Shown here piece by piece: positions 6,690 to 8,351 of a stretch of 8,351 nucleotides of DNA. The DNA is taken from positions 1-8,351 of the forward strand of contig URKI01000069.1 of NCBI GenBank assembly GCA_900548505.1. Direction: 5' to 3'. The stretch's first letter is position 1; the number at the start of each line of letters is the position of its first letter. A model generated the notes under the pieces. It saw only the letters and a program-made list of their open reading frames with translations, was not told the DNA's origin and made no database searches. The stretch is from an uncultured Oscillibacter sp. GTDB taxonomy: Bacteria > Bacillota > Clostridia > Oscillospirales > Oscillospiraceae. A program made the position numbers and the translations under genes.

Positions 6690-6695
6690 TATAAT
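6690..6695 (+). promoter_or_regulatory. -10 element of the flavoprotein gene promoter
   Basis: A perfect TATAAT lies in an AT-rich island within an otherwise GC-rich contig, 73 nt before the flavoprotein start. No good -35 box sits 16-18 nt upstream (the best is T-rich sequence near 6667-6672), as is common for promoters that need an activator such as a LysR protein. The leader from about 6702 to 6768 shows no clear riboswitch. Confidence 0.55.
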
Positions 6696-6768
6696 CAAGT
6701 CGAAGCAAGGGAAAAGGCAAAGGCCACAGGCCGGATGCCGGGAAATACAGAAAGGAAGCGGATCAATC

Positions 6769-7665
6769 ATGTATGACGTCATTATCATCGGAGCAGGCCC
6801 TGCCGGTATCAGCGCGGGTATCTATGCAGTCAGCCGGGGCAAGCGGGCACTGGTGCTGGAAAAGGGCCAGGTAGGCGGCATCATCGGCAAGGTGTCCACG
6901 GTGACCCATTACACGGCCCTGCAGACCCAGGAGACCGGTGAGACGTTCGCAAAGCGCATGAAAGAGCAGGCCCTGAACGCGGGTGTGGAGATCGCCTATG
7001 CCAACGTGACCGGCGTAACGCTTCGCGGCGAGGTCAAGACCGTCAGCACGGACAAGGGGACCTACGAGGCCCGGCGCATCATCCTGGCAAACGGCGGCAC
7101 GCCCCGCAAGCTGGGCATCCCCGGCGAGGCGGAGCTGGCAGGCAAGGGCATGGGCATGAACGCCGCCCGTGACGCGGCCGCCTACACCGGCAAGAATGTC
7201 TACGTAGTGGGCGGCGCCGACGGCGCGGTGAAAGAGGCGCTGTATCTGGCGGGCTTTGCCAAGCACCTGACTATCATCCACTTTGAAGATCAGCTGGGCT
7301 GCATCGCCGAGTTCCGGCAGAAGGTGGCCTCCGCCCCCAATATCACGCTGCGTCTGGGCAGCCGCCTCCACGCGGTGTACGGCACCGATCAGGTGGAGCG
7401 GCTGGAGATCGCCAGCGAGCATGACGGGAGCATCGAGACGGTGGAAGATCCTGGCTGCGGCATCTTTGTCTACGCGGGCGTGGTCCCCAACACGCAGCTC
7501 TACACGGAGCTGACGCTGGAGGACGGCTACATCCCCACCAATGACAAGATGGAGACGGAGATCCCCGGTGTCTACGCCGCAGGCGATATCCGGGTCAAGC
7601 AGGTCCGGCAGGTGGCCACCGCTGTGGCTGACGGCGCCATCGCCGCCATCAACGCCGCCATGTAA
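6769..7665 (+). CDS. Thioredoxin-reductase-like FAD oxidoreductase without CxxC
   Basis: A 298-residue flavoprotein with the two-dinucleotide-domain layout of low-molecular-weight thioredoxin reductases. FAD is bound by IIIGAGPAGISAGIYA (residues 5-20), the strand ILANGGTPRKLGIPG (105-119) and the C-terminal motif YAAGDIRVKQVRQVATAVADG (269-289). The pyridine-nucleotide domain starts at YVVGGADGAVKEA (145-157). Two features depart from thioredoxin reductase. The CATC redox centre is replaced by N131-A-A-R134, and the HRRxxxR NADPH motif reads HFEDQLGC (171-178). The only cysteines are C178 and C230, far apart. It therefore cannot do dithiol/disulfide exchange in the usual way and probably passes electrons from NADH or another donor to a soluble carrier, quinone-like acceptor or unknown substrate. 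ATG 6769 is preceded by AAGGAAG at 6752-6758. It is single in its transcript, divergent from the LysR gene, and followed by a strong terminator. Confidence 0.88.
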   Translation: MYDVIIIGAGPAGISAGIYAVSRGKRALVLEKGQVGGIIGKVSTVTHYTALQTQETGETFAKRMKEQALNAGVEIAYANVTGVTLRGEVKTVSTDKGTYEARRIILANGGTPRKLGIPGEAELAGKGMGMNAARDAAAYTGKNVYVVGGADGAVKEALYLAGFAKHLTIIHFEDQLGCIAEFRQKVASAPNITLRLGSRLHAVYGTDQVERLEIASEHDGSIETVEDPGCGIFVYAGVVPNTQLYTELTLEDGYIPTNDKMETEIPGVYAAGDIRVKQVRQVATAVADGAIAAINAAM

Positions 7666-7675
7666 TCAAATAAGA

Positions 7676-7714
7676 AAAAGAAGCCCCCTGGACGAAAGTC
7701 CGGGGGCTTCTTTT
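7676..7714. terminator. Bidirectional Rho-independent terminator between convergent genes
   Basis: A long stem (AAAAGAAGCCCCC, a bulged T, GGAC) closes on a GAAA tetraloop and its complement GTCCGGGGGCTTCTTTT. An A-run on the left and T-run on the right give a U tract in either direction. It lies 11 nt after the flavoprotein stop and 22 nt before the stop of the SLH gene on the opposite strand, so it should end both transcripts. Confidence 0.93.
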
Positions 7715-7735
7715 CTTGTGATTTTTGCGATACTC

Positions 7736-8301
7736 TCACGCCTCGCCGGTGCAGAACCGGCTCAGCATGGCTGCGGTCTGGGCACGGGTGGCCGTGCTGC
7801 CGGGCAGCAGGGACTCGCCGCTGCCGTTGATGATTCCGGCGGCATTGGCCCACTGCATGGCTTCCAGCGCGTAGGGCGAGATCTGGGCGGCGTCTGCATA
7901 GCCGGAAAGGTCTGCCCGGAGGCTCACGTCCCGGCCGGTATACCGGGCGTAGCGGTAGAGCATAGCGGCGAGCTGCTGGCGGGTGATGAAGGCATTGGGC
8001 CGGATGGAGCCGTCGGCGTAACCGGTGAGGATGCCTGCATCGGTGGCCCAGCTGATGGCGCTTTCATACCAGGCACCGTCCTCCGTGTCGGTATAGCGGG
8101 CTGCGCTGACCTGGGGCCGTCCCTCCAGATTGTAGAGCAGCTGTGCCAGATGGGCGCGGGAGAGCTGCTGACCGGGACGGAACGTGCCGTCTGCGTAGCC
8201 GTTCATGATGCCGTTTGAGCTGACGTATTCCACAGATGTGTAGTACCAGGCGTCCTGGGACACATCCGTGTAGGGATTTACCCAGGCGGGCTGTTGAGGC
8301 T
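7736..8301 (-). CDS. SLH-domain surface protein, C-terminal fragment (partial)
   Basis: The last 187 residues of a protein whose start is beyond the contig end; the frame runs unbroken into the adapter. It consists almost wholly of three S-layer homology repeats: residues 8-60 (PYTDV...WYYTSVEYVSSNGIMNGYADGTFRPGQQLSRAH), 68-120 (YTDTEDGAWYESAI...GILTGYADGSIRPNAFITRQQ) and 132-183 (GYADAAQISPYALEAM...GIINGSGESLLPGSTATRAQ). Each repeat has the conserved Gxx.GY/G.G.F/I.P core and an (L/I/A)TR(A/Q)Q-like end. Three SLH repeats together bind pyruvylated secondary cell-wall polymer and anchor proteins to the Gram-positive wall. The Pro/Gln-rich PQQPAWVNP just before repeat 1 looks like a linker to a missing N-terminal domain that would carry the signal peptide and functional part. 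The third repeat is the most divergent. The anchored activity cannot be told. GTG 8263 is an internal codon, not a start. Confidence 0.93.
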
Positions 8302-8351
8302 CTGTCTCTTATACACATCTCCGAGCCCACGAGACCGGAGCCTATCTCGTA
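8302..8351. other. Nextera adapter, index and primer sequence, right end
   Basis: From 8302 the sequence is CTGTCTCTTATACACATCT (mosaic end), then CCGAGCCCACGAGAC (read-2 adapter), an 8-base block CGGAGCCT (8336-8343) in the i7 index position, and ATCTCGTA, the start of the P7 flow-cell primer. It is not genomic. The reverse-frame peptide MGSEMCIRDR encoded here is a well-known translated-adapter artefact. Confidence 0.98.

Noticed and set aside
6700..6768. Possible riboswitch or structured leader ahead of the flavoprotein gene
   Set aside because: Only short GC repeats (GGCC, CCGG) are present in about 67 nt; no recognisable aptamer or terminator/antiterminator pair was seen.
8064..8330. 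88-codon open frame on the - strand starting MGSEMCIRDR
   Set aside because: Its start lies in the Nextera adapter, and the rest is a shifted frame of the SLH gene. It is a sequencing artefact.
1..8351. 29-bp terminal inverted repeats suggesting a transposon
   Set aside because: The repeats are the same sequencing adapter read from both ends, no transposase is present, and the right copy continues into index and flow-cell primer sequence.

Overview
The window is a complete contig of GC-rich bacterial DNA (roughly 60% GC by eye) with untrimmed Illumina Nextera adapter at both ends. Strong purine-rich Shine-Dalgarno sites about 7 nt from most starts, a three-repeat SLH cell-surface protein and the protein families present suggest a GC-rich, probably gut-derived Clostridia member (Oscillospiraceae-like). 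That assignment is an inference; there is no marker gene.

Region 1 (about 30-5674, + strand) is one tightly packed operon. In order it holds the last 46 codons of a sugar-type ABC permease, a Gfo/Idh/MocA oxidoreductase, a TIM-barrel sugar phosphate isomerase/epimerase, a HAD phosphatase, a deoxyhypusine-synthase-fold protein without the catalytic lysine, a PfkB kinase resembling the HldE/RfaE kinase domain, and a GmhA-like SIS sugar-phosphate isomerase. Genes are separated by 14-15 nt or overlap by 4-11 nt, and the operon ends in a strong hairpin terminator at 5681-5713. Together they look like a pathway for an unusual sugar or cyclitol. It is either imported and broken down, or built through heptose-phosphate-like chemistry: isomerase, kinase and phosphatase match the enzyme classes of the first three ADP/GDP-heptose steps, but no nucleotidyltransferase is present. 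This operon, with its unassigned DHS-like member, is the best candidate here for an undescribed pathway.

Region 2 (5759-7714) is a divergent pair: a LysR-type regulator on the - strand and a thioredoxin-reductase-like flavoprotein on the + strand. The flavoprotein has lost both the CxxC redox motif and the NADPH-selective arginines. The AT-rich 140-bp gap between them carries a LysR-type inverted repeat (GTTAT-N6-ATAAC), a consensus -10 box and a second inverted repeat.

Region 3 (7676-8301) is a two-way terminator followed by the C-terminal part of an SLH-domain protein on the - strand, cut by the contig end. Bases 1-29 and 8302-8351 are sequencing adapter, not biology. No RNA genes, CRISPR arrays or natural mobile elements were seen.
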